From Candidatus Poribacteria bacterium (GTDB taxonomy: Bacteria > Poribacteria > WGA-4E > WGA-3G), in NCBI GenBank assembly GCA_028820845.1, contig JAPPII010000037.1:1-64000 (forward strand): a DNA stretch of 64,000 bases. The letters are read 5' to 3'. Below are positions 34,750 to 44,269 of the stretch, piece after piece; the stretch's first letter is position 1, and each line of letters starts with the position of its first letter. Below the pieces are notes generated by a model. That model saw only the letters and a program-made list of their open reading frames with translations. It was not told the DNA's origin and made no database searches. The translations under genes were made by a program, and so were the position numbers.

Positions 34750-36267
34750 ATGAACAGAATAGAAGTACCACTTAAAGTTACGATTCGCGATAATCCACAT
34801 AGGGACACCGTTGCCAAACAACCGTTCAGTGCCGAAATTAACGTTGCAAATTTTGGACCTATTAAAGCGAGTTGTGTGGATTTACGACCACTGACAGTGT
34901 TTGTCGGTCCTAGCAATACGGGGAAAACCTATCTTGCAACTTTGGTATATGCTTTGCACGGTGCTTTTAACAGTTTGACGCATCCGAGTCTCCTTTCGCC
35001 GCTGGGGTCAGGAAAAGTTATGGATCTACTGAAACTTATGATGAACAGCACGACAGCAGCGACAGCGGAAATTCAAGAAATGCTCAACAGATTAGGAAAG
35101 CATGAACAGCCTTTTAAACTGTCGGATATGCCAGTAGAGATGCGCGAGCATCTGTTTTCGCTGCTCAAGGAGGATACAGGGCTTTTTAAAGGCGTGCTGC
35201 AGCAACTTCAGGATGAACTCAAAAATTGCTTTGATCTCGGTTCTATCGCAGAGCTAAACCGATTGACTGACGAACAATCGAATCAATTTAACATCGGACT
35301 CAAAATAGGTAGCAAAACGGATAAATATTGGGATATCCGGATGACACACGCCGAATCAGCAGCAATTGATATGGATGTTTCACATTTTTTCGACGATCCG
35401 ATGCCAGATTCTTTAGTGCTTCTACCCTCAGGGTGGTCCGTATATGGTAGATTGGATGATAATACCGTCACGATGGGAAGTATCGGCTATACGATCCGAG
35501 ATAGGTACTATCTACCGGCATCTCGGAGTGGCATTATGCAAAGTCACCGCATCATAGCAAGTTCACTTATCACGCGCGCCACCCGGGTTGGATTAGAACG
35601 GTTACCTGAAATGCCAACACTATCTGGTGCCGTCGCGGATTTCATGCAAAAAATCATCCAGTACACTGAAAAGGGAAATGGGAACCCGGAAATGCAAAAG
35701 ATCGCTGAAAGTTTAGAGAGCAACGTGCTTGGTGGGCAAGTCCGTTTAGAACCTTCCCTCAGCGGTTATCCAGACTTCCGTTATGCGCCAAATGGTGCAG
35801 CGACCGAACTCCATCTGAGCCAATCTTCCGCAATGGTATCCGAGCTTGCTTCGTTGGTTTTATTTCTGCGGAGTGGTGTTAAACCTGGAGACATGCTCAT
35901 CATTGAAGAACCCGAAGCACATCTACATCCCGGTGCCCAAGCAGATATGGCAGTTATTCTGGCGAGTTTAGTTCGTGCAGGTGTGAGCGTGATTGCAACA
36001 ACACATAGCGACTGGTTGCTTGAAGAAATAGGAAACCTGATTCTTGAAGGGCTATTAGCGGAGCAAACCGACGCGTCAGCGAGCTGGTTGTTACCAGAAG
36101 AAGTCGGAGCATGGCACTTCCAAAGAGACGAACCTGTCAAGGAAATTCCTTTTAAACCCAGAGAAGGTATTTCTCCAAAAGATTACGAGGATGTTGCTGA
36201 AGGACTCTACAACCGATCGGTGAATCTCCAACAGAGATTTGAAAAAAAGAAAGGTAAGCGCGCGTGA
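34750..36267 (+). CDS. AAA-type ATPase (OLD/RecF-like), partner of the next gene
   Basis: The protein has 505 residues. The N-terminal half begins INVANFGPIKA and LRPLTVFVGPSNTGKT (Walker A, about residues 50-60), typical of ABC/SMC-type AAA_15 ATPases. After a coiled or helical insertion (about 75-330) come the signature region LSQSSAMVSELASLVLFL, Walker B LIIEEPEAHLHP (about 385) and the H-loop VIATTHSDWL. The last 80 residues lack a TOPRIM domain, unlike OLD nucleases. The stop overlaps the next start (GTGA), so the two are translationally coupled. Such ATPase-nuclease pairs are typical of phage-defence modules. Confidence 0.8.
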   Translation: MNRIEVPLKVTIRDNPHRDTVAKQPFSAEINVANFGPIKASCVDLRPLTVFVGPSNTGKTYLATLVYALHGAFNSLTHPSLLSPLGSGKVMDLLKLMMNSTTAATAEIQEMLNRLGKHEQPFKLSDMPVEMREHLFSLLKEDTGLFKGVLQQLQDELKNCFDLGSIAELNRLTDEQSNQFNIGLKIGSKTDKYWDIRMTHAESAAIDMDVSHFFDDPMPDSLVLLPSGWSVYGRLDDNTVTMGSIGYTIRDRYYLPASRSGIMQSHRIIASSLITRATRVGLERLPEMPTLSGAVADFMQKIIQYTEKGNGNPEMQKIAESLESNVLGGQVRLEPSLSGYPDFRYAPNGAATELHLSQSSAMVSELASLVLFLRSGVKPGDMLIIEEPEAHLHPGAQADMAVILASLVRAGVSVIATTHSDWLLEEIGNLILEGLLAEQTDASASWLLPEEVGAWHFQRDEPVKEIPFKPREGISPKDYEDVAEGLYNRSVNLQQRFEKKKGKRA

Positions 36268-36755
36268 ATCTGCATAGACATCTTGAGGAGATTCGTCGAT
36301 GGATAGGGCACAGAAGAGCAACATCCTATACCAAAGAAGGCTGTCGCGTTTCCATGGCAAGTATACCGTCTGAACGTGTTGTATTGGATGTAGACCTTGC
36401 TTTTCCAACAGACAGAGCAGATACAAATCAATGTGACTTTGTTCTTTTTTACATTGACACTTCCAAAGAATGTCTCGTCGGGGTTCCAATGGAACTTAAA
36501 GGCAGCACTGATGCCTCAAAAATAATTCAGCAATTGCAAGAGGGGGCACGCATCATTGATAGGTTGGCTTCAAACACTGTCAAAACGGTTTGCATTCCTA
36601 TCGCATTTCACCGCAGAAAGATTCACAAAGCACAGCTCAAAAAGCTTAAAACTTCCAGAGTGACATTCCGAGGCGAGGAATTTCCAATTAATACAACGCG
36701 ATGCAGTTATGAAGGAAACTTAGCACAGGCTTTGTCGAAATCGACGCAACGTTGA
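36264..36755 (+). CDS. Putative PD-(D/E)XK-type nuclease partner
   Basis: This 163-residue protein starts with GTG inside the ATPase stop. The core shows CDFVLFYID (candidate metal-binding Asp), a turn, then VGVPMELKG (ExK) followed by a helix (ASKIIQQLQEGARIIDRL) and a strand (VKTVCIPIAF). That is the order expected for a small restriction-type nuclease. The C-terminus is basic (HRRKIHKAQLKKLK). I do not recognise a named family. The catalytic assignment is inferred from motif order only. Confidence 0.6.
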   Translation: MNLHRHLEEIRRWIGHRRATSYTKEGCRVSMASIPSERVVLDVDLAFPTDRADTNQCDFVLFYIDTSKECLVGVPMELKGSTDASKIIQQLQEGARIIDRLASNTVKTVCIPIAFHRRKIHKAQLKKLKTSRVTFRGEEFPINTTRCSYEGNLAQALSKSTQR

Positions 36756-36796
36756 CTTTGCGCGTCTCGGAAACAGTATAAGAAGGAGCATACTGA

Positions 36797-37897
36797 ATGT
36801 CTAATACAACCCCAGTTCGGACGGTGATTGTTGGGTGTGGGATGATCGCAGCGGGGGGTTACCAGCCGCGCTGTCAGGCATATCCACATCGGATTGAACT
36901 TGTTGGTTACTACGATCAAGATGAGGCGCGTGCCTCGGCATTGGCAGAAAAAGATGGGGGTCGCGTCTACAAGTCGCTTGAGGAGGTGCTGAACGATCCG
37001 AATGTAGAAGCGATTGTGAATTTGACGATTCACATCTCTCACTATCCCGTTTCGTTGGCGGCACTGAAAGCGGAAAAACATGTCTACTCTGAGAAACCGA
37101 TCTCTATCCGAACCGACGAAGCGAATGAACTCGTCGAAACTGCGGAAGCGATGGGTCTGAAATTGGCGTGTGCGCCGTCTGCAATCCTCGGTTACGTTCA
37201 ACAGAACGTCTGGCAACGGATACGGGAAGGCGAAATCGGCGATGTTATCTCTGCGATTGGTAATTTCGGCGGTCCGTTGGAACACTGGCATCCCAACGCT
37301 GATGCGTTTTTGATGCATGCGGGTCCCTTCCGCGATGTCGCGCCTTATCCACTCACTGCGATGACGACGATGATTGCCCCCGTTAAGACGGTACACGGTT
37401 TCGCACGGCTCGCTGTTCCGAAACGAACGCTAACCCAAGGACCACGGAAAGGCACCGAGTTTGAGGTGAATGAGAAGGATCACGGATTTGGTGTACTGGA
37501 GTTCGAGAACAATGCACACGGACTTATCTATCACAGTTTTACGGTTGCTTCTGGGATTCCGCCTTACGAGATCCACGGCACAGCGGGTGGGTTCTCTCTG
37601 CAAGCGCACGATGATGGACGCGGCATCCAAAAATTTACGCCGCAGGACGGGTGGCAGGACGAACCTTCGCCGTCGAAATCCTTTACCGGATTAGATTGGG
37701 GGAAAGGTGTCGCCGATTTTGCAGATGCGATTAGATCCGATCGAAACCCGCGTTGTAATGGTGCGCAGGCACGGCATGCGTTAGAGGTGTGCGAGCGGAT
37801 CATTGAATCGTCCGATGTGGGTAGACCTATTGATGTTGTGAGTCGCTTCCCGGCACCACCGCCTGTTGGGGAAGTGGCACCGTGGGAAGCGGAGTAA
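36797..37897 (+). CDS. Gfo/Idh/MocA-family oxidoreductase
   Basis: This 366-residue NAD(P)-dependent sugar dehydrogenase-like protein has a Rossmann nucleotide site at VIVGCGMIAAGGYQPR (about residues 10-25), the EKPIS catalytic-lysine motif near residue 99 (HVYSEKPISI) and a C-terminal alpha/beta domain with WHPNADAFLMHAGP. The family oxidises or rearranges sugars and inositols; the substrate is unknown. AAGGAG precedes the ATG. It shares direction with the ATPase-nuclease pair (41-bp gap) but looks like ordinary metabolism. Confidence 0.92.
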   Translation: MSNTTPVRTVIVGCGMIAAGGYQPRCQAYPHRIELVGYYDQDEARASALAEKDGGRVYKSLEEVLNDPNVEAIVNLTIHISHYPVSLAALKAEKHVYSEKPISIRTDEANELVETAEAMGLKLACAPSAILGYVQQNVWQRIREGEIGDVISAIGNFGGPLEHWHPNADAFLMHAGPFRDVAPYPLTAMTTMIAPVKTVHGFARLAVPKRTLTQGPRKGTEFEVNEKDHGFGVLEFENNAHGLIYHSFTVASGIPPYEIHGTAGGFSLQAHDDGRGIQKFTPQDGWQDEPSPSKSFTGLDWGKGVADFADAIRSDRNPRCNGAQARHALEVCERIIESSDVGRPIDVVSRFPAPPPVGEVAPWEAE

Positions 37898-37903
37898 GTG
37901 GAT

Positions 37904-37924
37904 CGGCGAGGTTAGAAACCTCGC
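37904..37924. repeat. GAGGTTAGAAACCTC hairpin between convergent genes
   Basis: GGCGAGGTTAGAAACCTCGC is a GC-swapped member of the GTGCGGTTAGAAACCGCAC family, again followed by CTACC. The compensating base changes keep the stem intact. Placed between genes ending at 37897 and 37933, it may also stop transcription. Confidence 0.6.
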
Positions 37925-37932
37925 CTACCAAG

Positions 37933-40641
37933 TTAGGGTTTAAGGGTGAGCATGTTGATGAAAAGCCTGTATGCGCCTGCGACGCCTGCGGGGAGTTGTC
38001 TATAGAACGCATAAGCGGCGTAGGTATAGGTGCCTTGTCCGTACTTGGCATAGAGGAACCCACCGTGTTGCGGTTCTTGTTCGCGGTCGTTACACGTGAG
38101 GAGTGCCTGATAGTTTGCGTCCCACTCAGTGAGGAACTTTGAACCGCGCTCCTCAACCCACCCGTTGAAATCAGCCTCCGTAATTTGATTGGGATGCTGG
38201 AAAATCGGATTTTCTGGCATCAAAATGCTCACTTGTGCGTCCTCTTCGGAGACCTCCTCCGGTCGCCTACCCATTGTATAGGGATAGGGACCAAAGGGGG
38301 CTGCATCAAATTCTGGGGTCTGATATTGGACGATGAGGTTGCCTCCGTTATAGACATAATCGAGAAGTCGCCCGTTATAGGAGATGAGATCCTGTCGCAC
38401 GGCGTACGCCCGGATGCCGATCAAGATGGTATCGTATCGACTCAGATCACCGGTGCGGAGTTCTTCACGATCCAGCATTTGAACGTCGATCCCAATCTGT
38501 TGGAGTGCCTCAGGCACCCTATCACCGACCCCCATGATGTAACCGACTTCCATCTCCCCTGGCAGTTCAATTGAAATGCCGTGAAGTGTCATCGTAGCAG
38601 GACGGTATAGGTGGCGGGGTTCGAGATCTGTATGGTCAATCGCTTGATAACCGGTGGTATATTCCTCGCCATTATAAGTAGCAACGGCTTGAATTGTGTA
38701 ATCTCCGCCTGCCTCTACACCCGCAGCAGACACATCGAAAGTAAAGGTCTTGCTGGCACCTTCGTGTGTGAAATCAAAAGACGCGCTTTCAGGCGACGAA
38801 TGCCACCCATCGGGTAACGTGAGCGCAAGCGTGCCTTCCGCTTCACCTTTCACATTATTTAGCACCTCGACTGTGGCAGTAAATGTGGTTTCCTCATCTG
38901 CTGTCGCAGATTGAGATATCGGAACAACACCGATACGCGGCGACATAGATAGACTGATAGCGGGAGCCACCGATAGTAGCCGCCGTCTTTCACCCCATGG
39001 TCGGTTGATTGAAACGGTTTGTGCCGGTCGCGCCAGTGTGAAGTCTACGCCATCCACGCGATAGGTTATAACACCGTGCACTTCAGGCGGTGCGAAGGGC
39101 AAGAATCGGAATTCTGGACGTTTTAGTGTATAGACAGCGTCGTGATATTCAGAGGCGCGCGTCCAATAGGGTTGGGTATATGCGGCATCCTGTGGCACCT
39201 CCACCTCAAACGTGAGAGAGACAGGTTCGTTTGCATTTATGATGATTCCCTCTTTCTGGTCTGAGTTTGTTGGCGTTTGACGTACGTTCCAGCCTTCTGG
39301 CGTGCGGAGCGATGCATCAACAAGTTTAGCAGCAACGGGTGAGGGGTTCACCATCCGCATTCCGATTGAGAACGTTTGCCCCGGAATTGCGACAGTAAAA
39401 GTTTCAGGGGATCGGAAGAATCCCTCTTGTGCGCCTTCGGGTTGGACGAGCACCTCCAGTGAACACCCGAGTGCGGCGTTCGCAGCACCCATCAACTCCT
39501 GTTCTTTGTTTTGAAGCAGGAAAAGCAGATGTGCGCGCGTCGCGTCCTCAAGGTCTATGCTTTGGACATCCTCAATGAGGCTGCGAGCAGTTTTTAAAGC
39601 GGCAGCAAGGTGAGGCACAATTGCCCAAGGGTACCGGGCATCATAGTCATGGCGCGCAGCGTCGACACTCTCCTGAAATTGTGCAAAGGCTGCATTCAAA
39701 TCAGGTGCGTTGGCGAGCCCTGCCATCCCCATAATCGTGGTATCCAGCCCATCAAAAAGGCTCTGTTCGGGTTCCGCTTGCTTGGGAAGTGTTGTATCGA
39801 CTAACCGCAATTCGGTGAGCGAAGAACCCTTAGACGCACGGGTCTGCCCAACGCCCTGCGAACGTTGGTAACTGAGTCCTTGACGTGCGATTTGTGCATA
39901 AGAAAGCCCTAATAAGGCGTTGTATTCACCCATATCAATTTTCAGCAGGGGTGCATCGCCGGTTTGGGTCTCACTGCGTCGCCATCTGGAACGCGAGATA
40001 TAGAGTTTCTTGGGTTGCCAAGGCTGTAATCCGTCTGCGAGGTGTTCTGGGAATTGACTTGGGTCGCCGGCAGCACGAAATGCCTCTAATGTTACGACCC
40101 CCGATACTTGATGGTGTCCGTGTCCATCTTGACGATTTCCCTGAAATCGGGAGATGATGACATCGGGTCGGTAGCGTCGGATGATACGCACCATATCCTC
40201 AAGGAGCATTTGGTAATCCCATTTTTCTAATGTCTCGTCGAGTCGTTTGGAATAGCCGAAATCGACGGCACTGGAAAAAAAGAGGTCTATGCCGTAGTAG
40301 CGGACAGCAGCGAGGTGTTCTTCGGTGCGGACAATACCGAGTGCGTCAAACAATTCGGGTCCGATAAGATTTGCGCCGCCTTCTCCGCGTGTGGTGGAGT
40401 ATAATCCGGTTCTGACCCCGCGTCCTCGACTGAGCCACGTTAGCAAGGCACCGTTTTCATCGTCAGGGTGTGCGACAGTATGTAGAACGGTGGCAGTTGT
40501 CTGTATGCGCTGTAAGGCGCGCCACACCTCGGAAGCGTTCGTTGCTCCCGCCATTTCTCCGGTCTCTGCCATTGTCGTGCTACCTCCTATTGTTGTGAGC
40601 AGTGCGAAAGCCAAAATTGATATTGTGATTTTTTTTAGCAT
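37933..40641 (-). CDS. Secreted PIG-L family deacetylase with accessory domains
   Basis: The protein has 902 residues from the ATG at 40641 (GGAGGACC upstream), with a signal peptide (ISILAFALLTTIGGSTTMA). Residues about 50-250 are a PIG-L/LmbE zinc deacetylase: AHPDDE supplies two metal ligands, and RPDVIISRF and GHGHHQVSG supply the rest. A helical region and NEW3-like Ig domains follow (SPVAAKLVDASLRTPEGWNV, EGTLALTLPDGWHS). The last 200 residues contain LIGIRAYAVRQDLISYN and GGNLIVQYQTPEF, resembling a glutamine-amidotransferase-like fold. It probably removes N-acetyl groups from extracellular amino sugars. Confidence 0.85.
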   Translation of the reverse strand: MLKKITISILAFALLTTIGGSTTMAETGEMAGATNASEVWRALQRIQTTATVLHTVAHPDDENGALLTWLSRGRGVRTGLYSTTRGEGGANLIGPELFDALGIVRTEEHLAAVRYYGIDLFFSSAVDFGYSKRLDETLEKWDYQMLLEDMVRIIRRYRPDVIISRFQGNRQDGHGHHQVSGVVTLEAFRAAGDPSQFPEHLADGLQPWQPKKLYISRSRWRRSETQTGDAPLLKIDMGEYNALLGLSYAQIARQGLSYQRSQGVGQTRASKGSSLTELRLVDTTLPKQAEPEQSLFDGLDTTIMGMAGLANAPDLNAAFAQFQESVDAARHDYDARYPWAIVPHLAAALKTARSLIEDVQSIDLEDATRAHLLFLLQNKEQELMGAANAALGCSLEVLVQPEGAQEGFFRSPETFTVAIPGQTFSIGMRMVNPSPVAAKLVDASLRTPEGWNVRQTPTNSDQKEGIIINANEPVSLTFEVEVPQDAAYTQPYWTRASEYHDAVYTLKRPEFRFLPFAPPEVHGVITYRVDGVDFTLARPAQTVSINRPWGERRRLLSVAPAISLSMSPRIGVVPISQSATADEETTFTATVEVLNNVKGEAEGTLALTLPDGWHSSPESASFDFTHEGASKTFTFDVSAAGVEAGGDYTIQAVATYNGEEYTTGYQAIDHTDLEPRHLYRPATMTLHGISIELPGEMEVGYIMGVGDRVPEALQQIGIDVQMLDREELRTGDLSRYDTILIGIRAYAVRQDLISYNGRLLDYVYNGGNLIVQYQTPEFDAAPFGPYPYTMGRRPEEVSEEDAQVSILMPENPIFQHPNQITEADFNGWVEERGSKFLTEWDANYQALLTCNDREQEPQHGGFLYAKYGQGTYTYAAYAFYRQLPAGVAGAYRLFINMLTLKP

Positions 40642-40664
40642 TAGGTCCTCCAAGAGTCTACAGA

Positions 40665-40702
40665 TGGCAGTCAGCCGTCAGCCATCAGCGGTCAGCGGTC
40701 AG
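40665..40702. repeat. Dispersed AGTCAGC repeat
   Basis: GGCAGTCAGCCGTCAGCC and GGTCAGCGGTCAGG are members of the same dispersed family as the repeats near 17089, 23402 and 53464. Confidence 0.55.
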
Positions 40703-40764
40703 GATTGGAAATCTTGCCTTTAGAATTGCACAGACTATAGAATTGCACAGACTAACAGTCTATG

Positions 40765-41589
40765 CTACAAAAAGAGTGCGTCACGGAGCATTTGGACGCT
40801 CTGTGGGACACCGATGTGTGCGTCCGCTTTGCCCTCAAATTCAATGGACACGTATCCCTGAAATCCGGCATTTTTTAGAATATCGCCGATTTTAGCATAA
40901 TCGAGATCCAATGTATACCATTCGCCGCCCCCGTAGTAGGTTTTGGCATGAACGAGTACCGCCTCATCTGCAATCTGCGTCAATTTTTCATAAGGATTCG
41001 AGAGGAAATTACCACAATCCATCGTCACTTTCAACCATTCCGAGTCAATAGCCGAGACGATGCGATTGACTCCCTCCGGTGTGCATGTTAATCCCCAATG
41101 ATTTTCGAGTCCGAGGACGACCCCGTATTTTTCAGCGTCTGGGAGACACTTTTCAATGGCAGCGATGACCCACTCAAACGCCTCATCTTCTGTGTGTCCG
41201 GGGAGTGCCGGTTCTTGTCCCTCGACTTCCATCAATTCAGTGAAAGAGGGGACAGTCCCCCATCTCCCTGAGTTGAGACGAATTGAAGGGATGCCGAGTT
41301 CGTGTGCCAATCGGATGCAGTGAACGGTGTGATTGATATTTTTTTGTCGCGTCGCTTCATCTGGTGACACGAAGCCTTGATGGATGGAGAGTGCGTAGAG
41401 ATCAAGTCCGTGAATGAAGGCGTGCCGTTTTAGTTTTTGGAGATAGGGGTTCGCTTCGGATGCCATCTGTTGGTGTAAGATTTCGACCCCATCGAGTTCC
41501 AGCCGTGCGGCTTCTTCGATGACGTGCTCAATCGGTATGCGTTCGGGTTTGAAATGCCAGTAAGAATAAGTGGATACACCGAGTTTCAA
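40765..41589 (-). CDS. Sugar phosphate isomerase/epimerase-like TIM barrel
   Basis: This 274-residue xylose-isomerase-like barrel protein has a TTG start at 41589, supported by GAGGTGA five bases upstream. Metal-site segments are visible: DGVEILHQQ, YGVVLGLENHWG, WLKVTMDCGNF, VLVHAKTYYGG and YVSIEFEGK. Enzymes of this group isomerise or epimerise keto sugars or inositols with a divalent metal. Two similar genes occur at 53509 and 63284. The substrate is unknown. Confidence 0.9.
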   Translation of the reverse strand: MKLGVSTYSYWHFKPERIPIEHVIEEAARLELDGVEILHQQMASEANPYLQKLKRHAFIHGLDLYALSIHQGFVSPDEATRQKNINHTVHCIRLAHELGIPSIRLNSGRWGTVPSFTELMEVEGQEPALPGHTEDEAFEWVIAAIEKCLPDAEKYGVVLGLENHWGLTCTPEGVNRIVSAIDSEWLKVTMDCGNFLSNPYEKLTQIADEAVLVHAKTYYGGGEWYTLDLDYAKIGDILKNAGFQGYVSIEFEGKADAHIGVPQSVQMLRDALFL

Positions 41590-41695
41590 TTTATCACCTC
41601 AAATAGAGCGTTTATTGCGGTATGATAACATAACTCGGATGTGAAATCCAGTTTTTTCTCAGTGTTTTGTAAAGAGACGCGGGAGAAATAAAAAT

Positions 41696-41735
41696 AGGGC
41701 TGTTCAGTTGCCCTTGGAGGTAACCAAACAGCCCT
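41696..41735 (-). terminator. Rho-independent terminator
   Basis: AGGGCTGTT pairs with AACAGCCCT, with an inner GGTTACC/GGGCAAC stem, and TATTTTTATTT follows on the minus strand. It lies 22 bp after the stop of the DUF4159 gene. Confidence 0.8.
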
Positions 41736-41757
41736 ATACTTAAGTATGATGTAAGTT

Positions 41758-43236
41758 CTATTCAAAACCGCTGACTTTTGCGGCTTCAGGTGCGCTTGTC
41801 GGGAGTTCCTTCTTGGCTAACGTGTCTTCAGGCACATAACCGGAGTAGTCGGAAATCGAGCCGTGGGTCAACGCATACACCACAACGTTTGTCATGAAAC
41901 GATAGACGCCGGGTGAATAGTGGACACTACGGGTTGGGAGACTGACAGACTCCATTGCGCACATGTAATCACGACGGACCATGATAACCGACAACCTTTC
42001 ACCGACGGAGATACCTTCGAGGAAGTTCCGTTTCGGCGGACGTGTGCCCCACCAGAAGATGTCGTATCCGACAGGGGGACCACCCATTTCATAGAAGTTA
42101 TCGTAAATCTCGTGATCGTTCGCGATCCGCTCAATCTGATATTCAGGCATGACGTAGCGCATCTGTGCGAGGAAGAGACGAATCATCGCCTGTGCGGGAG
42201 CGTTCACACCACAGTCGTCAAAGACGAGGAATCCGCCTCTTTCGACGAGGTAGCGACGCATACCGGCGGCTTCAGTCTCGGTGAGACGGCTATCCATTTT
42301 ACCGCCACCATACTGCCGTCCGAGCAAGTTACGCGAACGGGTGAGTGACGGATCGTGTCCTGTCATAAAGACGAACGGTGTTTTGAAGAGGTTGGCATCC
42401 GTAAACTTCAGGGCGCCACCTTCAACGTTCATGTCGGTTTTAATTTTCGTACGCTCGTTGAGCCACTTTGTCAATGCGTTGAGGGAAGAAGCATCAGCCC
42501 ACCAGTCAGAGAGGGAGTGACGGATCCGTGTGAAACGGAATACGCCGCGGATGTCCTTACCTTTACCGATAACACGTCCACCGGGTTCGCCTCTGGGCAG
42601 GGGTGGCACTTCAACGTTACCGAGGGTAATGTTTTCAACGACATCGCCGAGTGCGTCGCGTGCGGCACCGACGTTCTCAACCATTGCGAGTCCGGGTGGA
42701 CGTTCAAAAGCGACTTTGACCTGTACGGCACCGCCTGCGACACCACGACCGATGTTAGCCGGTCCCGCGGAGGGGGCAGTTGCGACAGGGGCTGAGAATG
42801 CCAAGGCACCGGGTGCGTCCGAGACGGGGAGATCGGCGTGTGTTACGACCGTTGGCACGGGTGCGTTAGGCGTAACGACTCGCGGAACGTTCGGATTAAT
42901 CGGTGCTTCTACTTTAACATTTTGGTTAGAAAACTCAAGAACCGTCTGCGGTTGGAAGTTCGACTTAGCGACAAACGCGGTTGTTACACGAGGTTGTACT
43001 TGCACCTGTTCAACAACGACGGTGTTCTGTGTCGGGACAGTCGGCTTAATAACCGGCTTGACGACGGGTTTCCGTACCTTAGGCTTCGGTGGCTCCTTGG
43101 GTTGGAGCACTTCGGCACCGACGAGATCCTTGAACTGTTCGGTTTGCGTGACAAGATAAATGCCAGCAATGAACGCAATGACCGCGTGGAGTACCAAAGA
43201 AGTCATAAAGGCACCTGAGGTTCGTTTTGCACTCAT
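41758..43236 (-). CDS. DUF4159 protein with TonB-like N-terminus
   Basis: The protein has 492 residues. An N-terminal membrane anchor (FMTSLVLHAVIAFIAGIYLV) is followed by a Pro/Lys/Val-rich spacer (EPPKPKVRKPVVKPVIKP), the arrangement of TonB and GldM-like energisers. From about residue 245 there is a DUF4159 domain: FRFTRIRHSLSDWWAD, FKTPFVFMTGHDP, RYLVERGGFLVFDDCG and a final FMTNVVVYALTHG. This fold resembles a periplasmic GATase-like domain, usually found with BatA/VWA-type proteins. GGAGGTAAT lies before the ATG. Function is unknown. Confidence 0.85.
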   Translation of the reverse strand: MSAKRTSGAFMTSLVLHAVIAFIAGIYLVTQTEQFKDLVGAEVLQPKEPPKPKVRKPVVKPVIKPTVPTQNTVVVEQVQVQPRVTTAFVAKSNFQPQTVLEFSNQNVKVEAPINPNVPRVVTPNAPVPTVVTHADLPVSDAPGALAFSAPVATAPSAGPANIGRGVAGGAVQVKVAFERPPGLAMVENVGAARDALGDVVENITLGNVEVPPLPRGEPGGRVIGKGKDIRGVFRFTRIRHSLSDWWADASSLNALTKWLNERTKIKTDMNVEGGALKFTDANLFKTPFVFMTGHDPSLTRSRNLLGRQYGGGKMDSRLTETEAAGMRRYLVERGGFLVFDDCGVNAPAQAMIRLFLAQMRYVMPEYQIERIANDHEIYDNFYEMGGPPVGYDIFWWGTRPPKRNFLEGISVGERLSVIMVRRDYMCAMESVSLPTRSVHYSPGVYRFMTNVVVYALTHGSISDYSGYVPEDTLAKKELPTSAPEAAKVSGFE

Positions 43237-43451
43237 TCGTTATTACCTCCAAAGGGTATTTCTGTATCCTACTAAAAAACAAAAGTTGTTGATGCAAGGA
43301 TATATGCAATTTCCGTGCCAATGCGAAAAGGTCTGAATTTGCGGTTAATCTCTGCATCAAACGAGTTAAGCTGCACAAAAACGGGCAATTTGTTTTTCAA
43401 AGCTGCACAAAAACGGGCAGTTTTTAGCAACCGTGTGCACCGAAATTGGAC

Positions 43452-44129
43452 TTATGGGGCTTTGTCGGCATCTGTGCTAAAGAAGCGGCCTGCCTCCTTA
43501 AGCCGCGGTTTGCCTTTATGGAAACCAAAGATTCCGAGGTTGTTTTCCGTGCTGCTGTCCAGTTCGTGAATCTTCCACCCATCCTTCTCCTCTTTCATTA
43601 AATAGAGGTGGGTTTCCCCGGGGAACGCGCCTTTGTAACAATTGTAGCCTATGGCACTGGCTTCAATTTTGCTGCCTTTATAGCGAATCCAAAAATCTGA
43701 CAACTGATCGTTTTGTCCCCATCTGGAACCTTTCGTACCAATACCGATCCATAAACCTTCGATAGCGATTTCAACATTCCGCCACCCGAAGGCGATTGGC
43801 ACCGGTTCATTTCCTGCAAAGATTGTCCCGAAGGCAACTTTGTTGTCACTCGTCCGAAAGGTCTCCCCAATGGCTCTCATATCGTTATCGTTAAAGGCTT
43901 CGTAGAAGTCACTATACACCTTTTGAATCGCTGCTTTCTCTGCGGCAAAGTCAATAGGGGGTTTCGCGGCAACTACGGGTTCGTCAGTCGTAGACGTTGT
44001 TGAAGAACTTTCCGTCGGCTTTTCAGCAGAGCCTTCATCTTCAGAATCGCTACCGCAACCCACAATGCCGATACTCATGATGCTCACTGCGAAGAGGGCA
44101 AACACGAGCCACATTAATCTCGATTGCAT
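43452..44129 (-). CDS. Lipoprotein with SnoaL/NTF2-like domain
   Basis: The 225-residue protein begins with a signal ending in IGIVGC (lipid-modified Cys near residue 25). A Ser/Thr/Glu linker (KPTESSSTTSTTDEP) follows, then an NTF2-fold domain from about residue 58 (AAIQKVYSDFYEAFNDNDMR, FRTSDNKVAFGT, KDGWKIHELDSS), the pattern of calcium-dependent or SnoaL-like stress proteins. It is anchored outside the cytoplasm. GGAGG precedes the ATG. The ligand is unknown. Two direct copies of AAGCTGCACAAAAACGGGCA lie downstream, at about 43369 and 43401. Confidence 0.75.
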   Translation of the reverse strand: MQSRLMWLVFALFAVSIMSIGIVGCGSDSEDEGSAEKPTESSSTTSTTDEPVVAAKPPIDFAAEKAAIQKVYSDFYEAFNDNDMRAIGETFRTSDNKVAFGTIFAGNEPVPIAFGWRNVEIAIEGLWIGIGTKGSRWGQNDQLSDFWIRYKGSKIEASAIGYNCYKGAFPGETHLYLMKEEKDGWKIHELDSSTENNLGIFGFHKGKPRLKEAGRFFSTDADKAP

Positions 44130-44269
44130 TTTCTAAATTCCTCCTTTAGGTTCATCACATCGCTTGCAAATAAAGATCGCAAGCCACTCACGTCCAAAAA
44201 TCACGTTTTAATACTGTTTAAGACATTATAACCACTTTTCAAAAATATGTCAAGTTAATTTGTCTAATG

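Noticed and set aside
36707-37396. A 229-codon frame opposite the Gfo/Idh/MocA gene
   Set aside because: The plus-strand product is a clear full-length oxidoreductase; the opposite frame is Arg/His/Cys-rich with no motif.
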